Positions 1-10,479 of a DNA stretch of 64,000 nt are shown here, in pieces. The notes under the pieces were generated by a model that worked only from the letters and a program-made list of their open reading frames with translations, searched no databases and had not been told where the DNA came from. The number at the start of each line of letters is the position of its first letter. Position 1 is the first letter of the stretch. The DNA is from Achatina immaculata (Eukaryota; Mollusca; Gastropoda; Stylommatophora; Achatinidae), in assembly GCA_009760885.1 (NCBI GenBank), contig CM019718.1, positions 26,828,133 through 26,892,132 of the forward strand, written 5' to 3'. The translations under genes and the position numbers were made by a program.

Positions 1-303
1 GTTTAGAACCTCTGGTTTAGCAAAATAAATTAAACCTGTTGAGATTTTAGTTTTTCCCTGTAGTCTGCCAAAGATAAACCTCATAATCCAAGCAAGACGG
101 TCTTCCTCCATGTTCCCATGCTTGTTCACCAGACTTTGGTTTCGCCACTTCAGTTCTGAAAACTAATGTTAACGGCCCCTTCAGATCCTTATAAAGAACT
201 ATACTAATGCTTGGGCTGCATTTACACACTGCATATGGTATCTGCAAAGGACTCTGAAGACATCGAGCATTCACTTTCGTTCAAAGTCGATAATAAATTT
301 CTT

Positions 304-1955
304 ATCTTATATCTTATATCCTTCCCGTGCCGTTAGACGTCACATAGGGCTCGCAAAGTAGTTCGCCAATTTTTCCTGTCTTCGGCGAGTCTTTCAACCT
401 CATCAAAGGATTTTATGCCTGTTAACTTGGCCTCTCTTAATAATGTTCTCTTCAGAGTTTCACGCGGTCTGCCCCTTTTTCTTCGGCCTGTTGTGTTCCA
501 CTTGATAGCTTGTTTTGGGATTCTCTGCTCATTTCTTCTCATCAAGTGGCCAACATATGTCCATCTCCTTTTCCTGATCACCCGTGAGACTGGTTGTTGT
601 TCAGTCATCTGTCTTATCTCTGCATTGTTCTTGAATTCATTCCACTTGATGCCGAGTATTTTCCTTAGGCATTTGTTTTCAAAAGAGTCTAATTTCTTTT
701 CTATTTCTTTAGTTGTTTTCCAGCTTTCGCATGCATAAATGAGGGTGGATATTACATTTGAATTGAATAGTCTTAACTTGGTTTTTGTGCTTATAACTTT
801 TGAATTCCATATGTTCTCAAGATTCTTGAAGATTGATGCTGCTTTTGCAATTCTGATCCTAACTTCCTTTCTAGTGTCACCATCCTGGTCTATGTAGCTG
901 CCAAGGTATGCAAATTGATTGACTTCTTCAATATCTGTCCCTTCTATGTGTATTTTTCCATTTTGATTGATGGGAATTTTCATTATTTTTGTTTTGTCCT
1001 TGTTAATTTCAAGTCCTATTTTGCTAGCCAGTGAAGATAGGCTATCTGTTTTTTCTTGCATGGAATTCACATTATTACTGATAAGAGTTATGTCATCAGC
1101 AAAATCAAGATCTTCTAGTTGGGTCCCATGTACCCAGTCAATACCTGTGTTACCTGTGCAGCATTTTTTCATTATGAAGTCTATTGTAATCCCAAAAAGT
1201 AAAGGAGACAGTATACATCCTTGTTTCACGCCTGTTTCAATCTGGAACCATTCACTCATCCCTTCTTCTGTCTTGACTGCACAACCATATCCATTGTATA
1301 AGTCCTTAATGATGTTGACAATTTTAGATGGTATTCCATATAGACATAAAATTCTCCATAATGAATCTCTGTGTATGCTATCAAATGCCTTCTTAAAATC
1401 TATGAAATTCAGTATTAATGGTTTCTGCTTTTCAATATGTTCTTCAAGTATTATTCTGAGAGTAAAGATCTGGTCGAGACAGCTTCTCCCTTTTCGAAAT
1501 CCTGCTTGTTCTTCTCTCATTGCAGTATCCACTATATCTTTGAGTCTATTCAAAATGACCTTGCAAAATACTTTTGACACAACTGATATTAAGGTTACTC
1601 CTCTCCAGTTGTTACAGTCACTAAGGTTGCCCTTTTTTGGTATTTTCACAATGATTCCCTTCTTCCAATTAGAAGGGACCTTTTCTTCTTTCCAAATCTT
1701 GTTAAACATTCTCTGTAGTTGTCTCATGTTGTCACTATTGATAGCTTTTAGCATCTCGGCTGTTATTTCATCTTCACCTGCAGCTTTGTTGTTAGCCATT
1801 AAATTCACTGCTGTTTCAATTTCATGCAATTCAATTTCATCTAGATTGACATTTAGTTGTGGGGCTGGTAAGTCAGTTTCAAGGTTTAACAATTCTTTTG
1901 GGTGTGGTCGATTGAGTATTTTTATAAGATAAGAATTCTCCGTGTCGCCCAATCA
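304..1955 (-). mobile_element. LINE-A copy 1, 5'-truncated non-LTR retrotransposon
   Basis: The element runs right to left. Its 3' end is a very short UTR followed by a tail of ATATAAG-like repeats near 300-320; its coding part is the frame at 333-1952. An in-frame TGA (1953-1955) lies directly upstream of the first codon, which is TTG. No endonuclease region is visible further upstream, so this is a 5'-truncated copy. Two relatives lie in the window: a degraded plus-strand copy at 37571-38708 and a 3'-end fragment at 63761-63864. Seen: homology between the copies and the open frame. Known: 5' truncation and simple-sequence 3' tails are typical of target-primed reverse transcription. Confidence 0.9.
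333..1952 (-). CDS. Reverse transcriptase frame of LINE-A (5'-truncated, otherwise open)
   Basis: This 539-residue frame copies element RNA into DNA at the nicked target. Palm motif A is at residues 183-191 (FIDFKKAFD, catalytic Asp 185). The GVKQGCILSP stretch is at 241-250 and the catalytic FADD box at 284-287, so the RT active-site residues are intact. The C-terminal part carries the region common after RT in many invertebrate LINEs: a GRRKRGRP basic stretch at about 489 and a final segment with EDRKNWRTTLRAL. No AP-endonuclease domain is present. The listed first codon is TTG directly after a stop, so it is the edge of the open frame and not a real start. The lack of stops and frameshifts suggests a younger insertion than the plus-strand copy at 37.6 kb. 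It is transposon-derived, not a host gene. Confidence 0.85.
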   Translation of the reverse strand: MGDTENSYLIKILNRPHPKELLNLETDLPAPQLNVNLDEIELHEIETAVNLMANNKAAGEDEITAEMLKAINSDNMRQLQRMFNKIWKEEKVPSNWKKGIIVKIPKKGNLSDCNNWRGVTLISVVSKVFCKVILNRLKDIVDTAMREEQAGFRKGRSCLDQIFTLRIILEEHIEKQKPLILNFIDFKKAFDSIHRDSLWRILCLYGIPSKIVNIIKDLYNGYGCAVKTEEGMSEWFQIETGVKQGCILSPLLFGITIDFIMKKCCTGNTGIDWVHGTQLEDLDFADDITLISNNVNSMQEKTDSLSSLASKIGLEINKDKTKIMKIPINQNGKIHIEGTDIEEVNQFAYLGSYIDQDGDTRKEVRIRIAKAASIFKNLENIWNSKVISTKTKLRLFNSNVISTLIYACESWKTTKEIEKKLDSFENKCLRKILGIKWNEFKNNAEIRQMTEQQPVSRVIRKRRWTYVGHLMRRNEQRIPKQAIKWNTTGRRKRGRPRETLKRTLLREAKLTGIKSFDEVERLAEDRKNWRTTLRALCDV

Positions 1956-3046
1956 TAAGCTATATCAAACCATAACCAGCCGACTAATCTGAAAACATGC
2001 AGCTCACGAAGAGAATACCATAGGACAAGGTGCCAACTCTGGCATCAGGACACAGAAAAGATCATAAAACACGCCCACAGGAGGGGCTTCTTGTGAAGTG
2101 TATGGTCAAAATAAGAAGTTTTATAGCCGACACAGGTCTCGTTTCTCACGCGCAGAACGATTCATCATTTTATCCCCCGACCTGATAGCATCATTTAGTT
2201 TATTTCTCTGATCTTCCAAGGGAGAAAACACCCTCAGTAAATATATTCACAACCGGGGAGAAGCATAAACGTATCTGATAACAGTTCAAGCATTTCGCAG
2301 GCACCTCGCCTGTGTGTGTTCGGTAGATGTGGAGGAACGTGATGTGAGAGCAAAGATCATTGTGTCAGAATTAGAATACAGTTATTTCGGGGGGGGGGGG
2401 GTGTTCAGAATCACAGCAGGCCAATACTCTTATCTCAACCTCTTTGTTAGTAACACAACTAACGAGCTCCTCTTTGTTTCTAGTAACCAAACTAACGAAC
2501 TCCTCTTTGTCTGCCGAAATGCAATTTTTCTTACATCCACTCTATGGAGTCTTAAAACAAGGCACGGTAAAGCACTCCCTGTCCGACACCACGCCAGTGA
2601 TCTTATATAACCACGACATTGGCTGTAAAGAACAAAACATCGCAGTTCTACGGAGATCAGGCAAACAAGAACATCTATGACTCTGAATGTAGTAATTAAT
2701 GTACTGTACCCTTTTATTGTTGCCGGACATCTGAAACTGCCCACCTGATGATGATGATGATGATCCGACGCCTGAGGGAATCAGACTACGGTGACTTTAT
2801 TTAATTTCATGAATGCACTAGTGACTCGATATAACACAGGCTCTGGGATGCAAGAAACGTCGGCCGGTTGTTAAGGATGTGTCGTGTCTACCGCGTCCAC
2901 GAAACAACCAAGTCCCACGGCAGCATCTGCTTATCACCTTACCGCTCACCTTACTTACACAGTTAAAAAAAAAGTGCCCAGGGAAAACAAATCTATCTGA
3001 AGCAACTGCTTATTAACTGGTCCGCTGATGCCAGCTTAACTCAGGA
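1956..3046. other. No gene recognised
   Basis: Short open frames on both strands have no recognisable domain and overlap each other. The stretch holds a poly-G run near 2391-2401 and a (GAT)n run at about 2749-2764, which may be the tail of an unrecognised LINE. Confidence 0.4.
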
Positions 3047-3282
3047 ATGAATGAATGAATAATCTTTATTTTTCAAGGGTAAAGAATTGGGCACGCAGGC
3101 CCGTCTTACATTCTGCCCTTCATCACTCCATCTTTCATTCTTCCCACACACTTGATTTAGTATAAAAATACAAATTAAATTAGGAAAAATATATCAAAAG
3201 AGTGTAAGATTTAACTACTACATTCAAGGTAAAAGAGAACATACAACGAGGTAAGTAAAAGAAGCAGGATTTAGAGAGGCTG
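3047..3282 (-). mobile_element. LINE-D 3' end, copy 1
   Basis: On the minus strand this reads as a 3' UTR containing CTGCGTGCCCAATTCTT, then AATAAAG, then an ATTC tetranucleotide tail (GAATGAAT on the plus strand at 3047-3061). The same segment occurs at 26.8, 33.2, 44.1 and 50.2 kb. The 26.3 and 50.5 kb copies extend into coding sequence reading SYSAAHLWN, which identifies the family as a non-LTR element. Only UTR is present here; the upper boundary is approximate. Confidence 0.75.
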
Positions 3283-3420
3283 GGCGATAAAATTAGAGGC
3301 TTCCACTGGCTGTCCGCACTGTATGTGGGCCAACGTTCGGCGATAAATTAGGGGCCCTCTACTGGTTCGCGTTGTATGCGGGGCCACGTTCTATCGAGAC
3401 GCGCTGTATACAGCCAGTAG
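3283..3420. repeat. Two-copy tandem repeat of about 67 bp
   Basis: Two diverged copies each contain GGCGATAAA-TTAG, a segment with ACTGG, then TGTATG-GGGGCCA-CGTTC. No coding content is seen. It adjoins the LINE-D fragment and may be older flanking repeat sequence. Confidence 0.5.
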
Positions 3421-6249
3421 TGTTATTTCTCCCCCCCCCCCCCCCCCCCCAAAAAAAAAAAAAACACACACACACAAACAAACAAACCAAAAAAAAAACC
3501 GGCATTATTCGGAATCATGGGGGATACCATCTTCTCTAATCCAATATCCCGAATTAGATTAGTTAATGAGCCCGCGAGCAACACGAGGAAGTAGGATATG
3601 GTCATGGCTTGCTGATCCAGAAAATTACACTATCACTCCAGCGCACTCTAGAATAATAAAACGGAAACTACAATGTTTTTAGGGAAGGGCGCAGAAAGAA
3701 CTGTGCGTACACACACAAACTGACGTGTGTAGCTAAATACACACAGCACACACACACACGGCAGCAAGCTAAATATTTAACAAACAATATAAACACTGTA
3801 ACTCCGCACAAACAAAAACAGTTATTAAGATTGTTTCATTTACGTCACGAGGGACGCCGTGGCCAATGTTCTGGGTGGCCTACATTTACATTTTATGTAG
3901 GCCACGACTGTGTCCGATTATTCTCGATAACGAACGAAACCTAGGCAGGCAACAGCTGCTCTAAAGGAAACCAGAGATGCACTTTTCATGAATAGAGTAT
4001 TCAAGATTTACAACACCCAGCCAAACAACACTATAGGAAGTCATTCATGCCAATATTTAGAGGGGCGGATAAGTTTCCCATCAAACTCAGCGTACTGAAT
4101 TTTAAAAAAAATGTAGGTAAATTTACTTCTGGCTCGGCCTAGTCAATTATAGTTTGAAAATGGCTTCAAATGTTTGTTTTAATGAGTAAAAGCATGCACG
4201 ATGCCAGCCAACATCTAGTCGCTACAGGCTAACGTCTTCTTAGCGAAGGTTCTAAAACTGTGCTATCTAATGAAACTACTGTGACACTTGTTCTGTCAGG
4301 AAAGTGTGCAGTGCAGGGCTCGGCTATTTAATAAGAGGACGAAAGCTGATTTTAAAAAAAATGTACCAAAGAGATACTTTTTATTTTTCACTGATTCTAC
4401 ACCCCCTCCCCCTTCCCACCTCCTTCCGTATTTATCTATAGTGATTCTGTATGTGATTCTTGACAAAGGCCTTGTGCCGAAATATTGGACTGTTGTTTTG
4501 TTCTCCAAGTATACGTGCTCAACTTACTTTCTGCCCAATTTCCTCACTCTGTTCTATCCTTCCGTAAAACTGAACCATACATCTCTATCTACCGTTACTA
4601 TATAAAACAGCTTTATCGTCGTCGTCATTTCTCTAGGAAAAAAAAGTAGATGTTTGTCGCGGACGTGTCTTAAAATTTTCCATCTCAGATAACTGCGATC
4701 AAAGATGGCAATCACAAAAACGGCTGTGGTCACGTAAAGCGGACAGTTAAAGCTAAACAGGACCATATCTCTCGCCAAAACGACGATGCTGATAAAAATC
4801 ACACGATAACAAAATGAAGCAGGGCCTGATCTGTTCCCACTGGTGATGGAGTCTATTCAGCAGCCTTCTTAAGTAATCTGCTACCAGAAGCGTGTGAAAT
4901 CAAACAGTAACCTTCTCAACCCGAAATGATGAGATTAATTACAGTTAATTCTTTGTCGCCCGTCGGGCAGTTACACAGAGCGATTCTCGTCCTGTCTAGT
5001 CTTGTCTTGTCTCCTTCCTCTAACACCTTTCAGTGTTGAGGGGACAAACAGACAACTGGATAGGGCTAGGACAAGGTGCCAACAAGGCTAGGACAAGGAT
5101 ACAACGATACTTTAAATTAAAACGTTTACGTCGGAAGAATCTCTTTCATTACACGCCGTCCCTGACTACAGCTACCACTTTCCATCATCATCCTCTCTGA
5201 CATGTTTCTCTTCGCTCCTAAGAAGAAGAAGAAGAAGAAGAACAACAACAACAACAACAACAAGAACAACAACAAGAACAACAACAATAACACGTAACAC
5301 TTTATCTTATATGCCCGAATGTCCCTCTGTATCTGCCCTCCTCCCCTCCCCCCTTCTTTCTCTAATATTTCCTTCTGTGAAGTTTCTCTTTCTCTTGTGA
5401 TTTCTTAAACGTCGGAGAACTAATATTTATTTGTTTTTTTCCTCGCCCTGTCCCAGAACACGGTGGCCATGTTCTCTACACGCACAGGCTGCAGTTCAGG
5501 GGGAAAAAAACCCCCCAACAAACAGAAATGAAGGAAAGGAAAAAAAAACCATATCAGAAAAAAAATCTCTCCAATTCATCGCTTATGAATACTCTGTTTC
5601 TTTCCTGGGATGTCCGTACCACTCTACGCAGGAACGCAGGGACATCATGACCTGCAGAATCACAGCCCCTTTCTGTCAAAAACACCAAAAGGATTCCCAA
5701 AACGTACACATAATAAACGAGAAAGCACTTAACAACCTCCTTGGGATACAGGCTTGGTCAAGTTTCTTCTACGGAGTTTATGTATAGCAACTTACGTCAC
5801 GACTGTTTAATGCAGTTGGAACAACAACCAACGCCACCCAGGCTAGGGTCGCAGGCAGATGCACTGAGGTCGCGTATATCGCACCAGCGTATACTGAGTT
5901 ATATGCATTTACCAGGCCGGCGAAACTAAACTTACTTTAACATGATACGGCCAGTCAACAGCGTGGAAGGAGTGGTAACTTATCTGGCTTGACAATGAAA
6001 AGCTAAGATATAATACTACTGCTACGTAATTTATTTGGACAACAGCCTTAAATGATTGCATCAGAAAGAAAAGGGGTTGGGGGGGGGGGGAGAGAGAATA
6101 GGAGGTGTGAGTGAAAGAAAGAGAGAGAGAGAGCAAATAAGGAAAGGGAGATGGGAGGCAAATAGATAAGATGTACCTAACTTACGTCTTCAAGGAAAAA
6201 AAAACATGAACAATAGCTGTAAATGAGAAATAAGCTAGAAGCAGGATAA
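3421..6249. other. Intergenic or intronic DNA, no gene recognised
   Basis: The stretch opens with a poly-C run followed directly by poly-A (about 3429-3464). An AAG/AAC trinucleotide array lies at about 5220-5290. At 4370-4560 a plus-strand segment (polypyrimidine C-rich run, then CTTGTGCCGAAATATTGGAC) looks like part of a dispersed repeat, but I cannot assign it. No domain was found in the short open frames. Confidence 0.4.
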
Positions 6250-7407
6250 TTAAAAGATTACGTAATATAAAGGTGCATTATATGGGAACATAAAACATAT
6301 AAAGGTCATTATATGGGAACATAAAACACATATAAAGGAGCATTATCTCTCTCTGAACCTTAAGTGCCCAGGGCACATGGGACTTCCGCAAGGGTTTTCC
6401 ACAAATGCCTGTCCTTCGCCTTTTTTTCTGCTCTTGCCCAGGTGAGCCCTCTATTGCTCAACATCCTTTCTGTTCTTCTCCATGTCTCTTTTGGTCTACC
6501 CTTACTTCTGATTACGTAATATAAAGGTGCATTATATGGGAACATAAAACATATAAAGGAGCATTATATGGGAACATAAAACACATATAAAGGTGCATTA
6601 TATGGGAACATAAAACACACGTAAGGGTGCATTACATGGGAACACAAAACACATGTAAAGGTGCATCATATGCGAACACAAGACATGTAAAGGTGCATTA
6701 TATGGGAACATAACACAAATGTAAAGGTGCATTATATGAGAACATAACACAAATGTAAAGGTTCATTATATGTGAACACAAAACACATGTAAAAGTGCAT
6801 TATATGGGAACATAAAATACATTTAAAGGTGCAGAATATGGAAGCACGACTCATATAATGATGCTAGATTATGAGAACATGACAGATATAATGATGGCAG
6901 ATTATGGGAACATGACACACAAAATGATGCCAGATTATGGGAACAAGACACACATAATGTCAGGTTATGGGAACATGACACACAGAATGATGCCAGATTA
7001 TGAGAACACGACACATAATGATGCCAGATTATGGGAACACGACACATATAATGATGTCAGGGTATGGGAATATGACACATAGAATGATGTCAGATTATGA
7101 GAACACGACAAATATAATGATGCCAGATTATAGGAACAAGACACACATAATGATGCCAGGCTATGGGAACATGACATTAATTATGTCAGATTATGGGAAC
7201 ATGACATATATAATGATGGCAGATTATGGGAACATGACTCATATGACGATGCCGGATTATGAGAACACGACACATATAATGATGCCAGATTATAGGAACA
7301 TGACACATATAATGATGCCAGGTTATGAGAACATGGCACATATAATGATGCCAGATTATGGGAACATGACATATATAATGCCAGATTATGAGAACATGAA
7401 ACACATA
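6250..7407. repeat. 33/34-bp minisatellite with period shift
   Basis: The left part (to about 6845) repeats a 34-bp unit of the form AAAGGTGCATTATATGGGAA plus CATAAAACACATAT. From about 6850 the unit is 33 bp: AATGATGCCAGATTATGGGA plus ACATGACACATAT. The two units share the TTATGGGAACAT core, so the array changed period and sequence along its length. Because 33 is a multiple of 3, frames of 11-residue repeats stay open on both strands, which I regard as a by-product. The array is interrupted at 6352-6510 by a LINE fragment. Confidence 0.9.
6352..6510 (-). mobile_element. LINE-C-type 3' end inserted in the minisatellite
   Basis: The minus strand encodes the C-terminal LINE segment with GRPKETWRRT and then AKDRHLWKTLAE, ending in a stop and a short CT-rich tail on the plus strand. 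The same C-terminal pattern is seen in LINE-A and in the fragment at 63.4 kb. The insertion splits the array, and the flanking array sequence starting GATTACGTAATATAAAGG occurs on both sides (from 6256 and from 6510) for about 91 bp. Confidence 0.75.
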
Positions 7408-8042
7408 AGCAAGCGCGCACACACACACACAGACCTGTAAGAAAAGAGGGGAAAGAGAAGCATGTATCAACGGGGAATGTCTGAGAATGCATCTCTCCAC
7501 CCTAAAGATTAAACGTCCCTGTGCCTCCTGGTTCAAGAGGCTGAGAGAAATATACAAGCCCAAGCCCAGCTGAGACTGTATCACAGCAAGAATACCGACT
7601 GCCTGCCTGCCTGCCTGAGCCATGCTACTGGAGGATATGTGATGTTTACGTCTGTGGAGTGATAAAGGTCTATCGCCAGTGCTGCCTGCTAACTGGGGCG
7701 TCCACATTCCGCAGCGGGAGGCAAACTCCAGCCCGTATCTGCTGATACAAGAGTTGCCAGTGCTTTAACAAGCAGTCGCAGTTCATTTTGAAATCTGCGT
7801 TGACGAAGGCTGGCCACGATGGAGAGCACGAGTTAGTCTCTCTCTCTCCCTCCTGCTCGTTTGTAAAACTATATTACAAAAACTGCCTAGCAAAAGAACA
7901 AGAATGAAGATGACACTCAGCACAGGCAAGACAACAGCCGCATCATGCACCGAGTTCTCCTCTTCTTCTTCTTCCTCTTCTATCTTCCTGGAACTACGAG
8001 CCTGGCGTTCTCTGCAGCTGATGCAGTAAAGATGCACATCAT
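7408..8042. other. No gene recognised
   Basis: The stretch contains a short CA run next to the minisatellite, a CTGCCTGCCTGC microsatellite near 7600 and a CTT-rich tract near 7960-7985. Minus-strand open frames have no recognisable domain and continue the minisatellite frame. Confidence 0.35.
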
Positions 8043-8345
8043 CGTGTCGGATCGGGAGTGGGTCACGGTGGCCCTTTTTTCAGTCCCTGAGTGGATCTAA
8101 AAAACCAGGGGGCGTGCAGTACTTCTTCAGCAGGCTCCACCACCATGAGGAGTATGACGATACCTGTCCCATTAGTCAGACTAGGCCTGTTACTGAGGGC
8201 ACCAAAAGAGAGATGGTTCAGGGTCCTGGTCAGCTACGGTTCATCAAACCTGATACTAGCATGTCAGCCATGGGTCGCTGATTACCAAATCGGACACAGC
8301 GTCCGGTGGTGGACCAGTGAAGCCGGCTATAATTCGCCGTGAAAC
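8043..8345 (+). repeat. Unclassified dispersed repeat R1, copy 1
   Basis: This segment is related to 16688-16985. Both begin with ATCGTGTCGGAT, contain CTAGGCCTGTTACTG, then CATGTCAGC-ATGGGTCGCTGAT, and end near CCAAATCG and CAGCGTC. No coding capacity or terminal repeats are evident. A SINE or a fragment of a longer element is possible; strand is arbitrary. Confidence 0.6.
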
Positions 8346-9479
8346 TCAGCACACTCTCACCACTTGCTATTACATTCAATTTAACTCTTCCCACTATTCC
8401 TACTTTCAGACCTTACAGGTTTGATCTCGTTGCGATAAATACAAAAAAATTTTTTTTTAAAAATCAAAACAATTTAAAACCCCACACTTGTTATGCTGTC
8501 CACAGCATGACCTTTGGCTGTTACGCTGGTAGATAGCCGATGATTTAGACGACAAGGCATATAATAGCCGGATGTCAGGACTCCTATACTTTTCACGGGG
8601 TATACGAAATAAAAAAAAAAGTTACAACTAGGCGCTACATGCAAGCTGTAATGCTAAGCTTCTTAATAAACTCCAACAGAACGGAAACAAATCCTTGCCA
8701 CGGTAAACAGAACATAGAACAGCACTGGGGGGGGGGGGGGGGGGAAGAGGCGAGATATCTTTGGCAACATACTTTATGCATAAAACCTAGCAACGACAGA
8801 AACAATCATAAAAGTCCAGTCGATGAAGGCATGAACCACGCCTCCGTGTTCAGATTACCGCGTTACGTCAAACTGAACAGCAAATGTGAGACATGGGTAA
8901 TTCAAATCCGTGAAATCCAAGTTAACGAGAAAGAGAAATGGAAGAGATGTCTTCTTTTTTTTATATTTTAAAACGCGCAAACTGGATCTGATGTATGCAA
9001 GGTGTCAGTTCTTATCGGCTCATGAGCAGAACTTACAGCGCAGAGAGTCAAGAGACGCTATACGTTGTTCTCAGGTCAAGCTGGATGATGAAGATCAACC
9101 CTGCCTTGGGCTGCTATAGCTTCCATGTGTCACACACCGGCAGTGACGTCATTTCGTGGAGTACGCATGTCTGGAAACCATGAACTAGCATGCGCCTTCC
9201 TTAGACTCTAGAAGAAAATAACATGGTAATGTTAACTGTTTTTTTTTCATTCTTTGTTACATAAAATGTCTAAGCAATGCAGTTCCCTGGTGTCCATTAT
9301 CTCAAGGAAGACTTGAGTGAGAGGGGTGTAGTGAACATAACTGTAGCTATGGAGAAAGTGCAAGTTAGATTTATCCCAAACCGTGTCTAGACACCCCGCA
9401 AGAAACAGACTGTAGTAACACAGTTTCCGCAGTTCAAATTAGCAGGTATAATAACGGCATTTTTCTTCTCAGAAGATGG
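8346..9479. other. No gene recognised
   Basis: The stretch holds an A/T homopolymer patch near 8446-8462 and a poly-G run at about 8728-8743. Short plus-strand frames at 8639-9183 show no domain, compositional bias or splice-supported continuation that I can defend. Confidence 0.35.
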
Positions 9480-9745
9480 TTCTGGGGCAGACAGATGCTA
9501 GTCGAGCATCATCTTGCTGAACACGACTGATTCTACCAGTGCTGGATTTGCATGCCAGGCCGTAATGTCTGTGTTGCAAGGATCAATCAGTCTCCTTACG
9601 CCTGCATCTTCTGTGTCTTCAGACCTGGCCCTTGATTCCTTCTCAAAGAACGATTCCTTCTTATGCAGAAGCGCTCCTTTCGTGATTCGATTTTTCGTCA
9701 TCTCCCCCCTCCCCCCTCTGTCCTGGTTGCTCACTGAAAAATCTG
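9480..9745 (-). mobile_element. LINE-F C-terminal tail, copy 1 (degraded)
   Basis: Read on the minus strand in the right frame, this gives a knuckle-like tail (GLACKSSTGRISRVQQ), the degraded form of the CxxCGRxCxSxIGRxSHxR motif that ends many invertebrate LINE proteins. An acidic/basic stretch precedes it. The 17.7-18.1 kb fragment carries the same tail. Frameshifts separate the segments, so this is a relic. Confidence 0.5.
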
Positions 9746-9842
9746 TCATGTAATACTTTGTATTTCATTTTTCTTCCCTCGATAAATTCGCCATACAAAA
9801 TTTGCTTACTGATAAAGTTTCATCTGTTCTTGGTAAATGCCC

Positions 9843-9964
9843 CCAATAATTAGTGTATAAGTGTATACAACTAGGCATATAACTATACACGAAGCCACTG
9901 CAGTAAAGCTGTGATAACAAAATGTATAAACTAGGGGGAAAATATAGGAACAGCTTTATTACTT
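9843..9964. repeat. Dispersed repeat R2, copy 1
   Basis: The repeat contains AATTAGTGTATAAG, ACTATACACGAAGCCACTGC, AGTAAAGCTGTGAT, TGTATAAACTAGG and AGGAACAGCTTTATTACT. It recurs at 47652-47813 and 60391-60505, and its first part resembles 13672-13705 next to the Penelope-like element. Here it also lies just upstream of a Penelope-like fragment at 10.4 kb. It may belong to that element's flanking region, but this is inference from position. Confidence 0.65.
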
Positions 9965-10354
9965 AACAAGCACACACACAGTTGTGACATTCCGGTGTGA
10001 AATTTAATCACACAAAAACACACATGACGATGAAACAGAGAAAGAAGATACAATATGAATTAACACGAGTGCTATGTAAAAAAGTAGGAGTGGACAAAAT
10101 AGAATAAATAAAATAAATGGAACACTTAGCTGTTGCTAGTAAGAGGCTGTACCCAGAAATGCACATGGTGGAGTATTGAGAATGTTTAAATGGATATTTG
10201 TAATGTGTGATAGGTGAGTTGTAAGAGGTGCGTTTTTTTTTGGGGGGGGGGGGCAGAAAGGGGAGAGAGTGGTAATCTAGCTGGGAGAAGGTGGAATATG
10301 CGATTGCAGCTGGGGTAGAGAGGTTGTGATCTGATGGCGTGAGGAGGTTTTGAA

Positions 10355-10470
10355 ATATGTGTAGCAAGTGAGAAAGAAGTGGAAATTGGTGCAGAGGGAA
10401 TATGATTGTGGGAGAGGGGAATATTAGGTGTAACTGAACCGGGAGTTCAAACAATGTGGTTCCAGCTGGT
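10355..10470 (-). mobile_element. Penelope-like element 3' fragment
   Basis: The minus strand matches the region downstream of the GIY-YIG domain in the 13.7-14.4 kb element: GCTGGAACCACAT, then TTCAGTTACA, then TTCCCTCT and CTTTCTCACTTG. The match starts abruptly near 10466 and fades below about 10355. A minus-strand open frame continues beyond the match without any recognisable domain. It is a 5'-truncated relic in the opposite orientation to the 14-kb copy. Confidence 0.6.
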
Positions 10471-10479
10471 TTATACACT

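Noticed and set aside
967..1932. 321-residue plus-strand open frame
   Set aside because: It lies antisense to the LINE-A reverse transcriptase and has no domain of its own.
7000..7440. 146-residue open frame with 11-residue repeats
   Set aside because: It is the 33-bp minisatellite in translation; the opposite strand is equally open, and the left 34-bp part of the array would shift frame.
10008..10478. 156-residue minus-strand open frame
   Set aside because: Its first part matches the non-domain 3' region of the Penelope-like element; the rest is low complexity with a poly-Pro run from a C-run.
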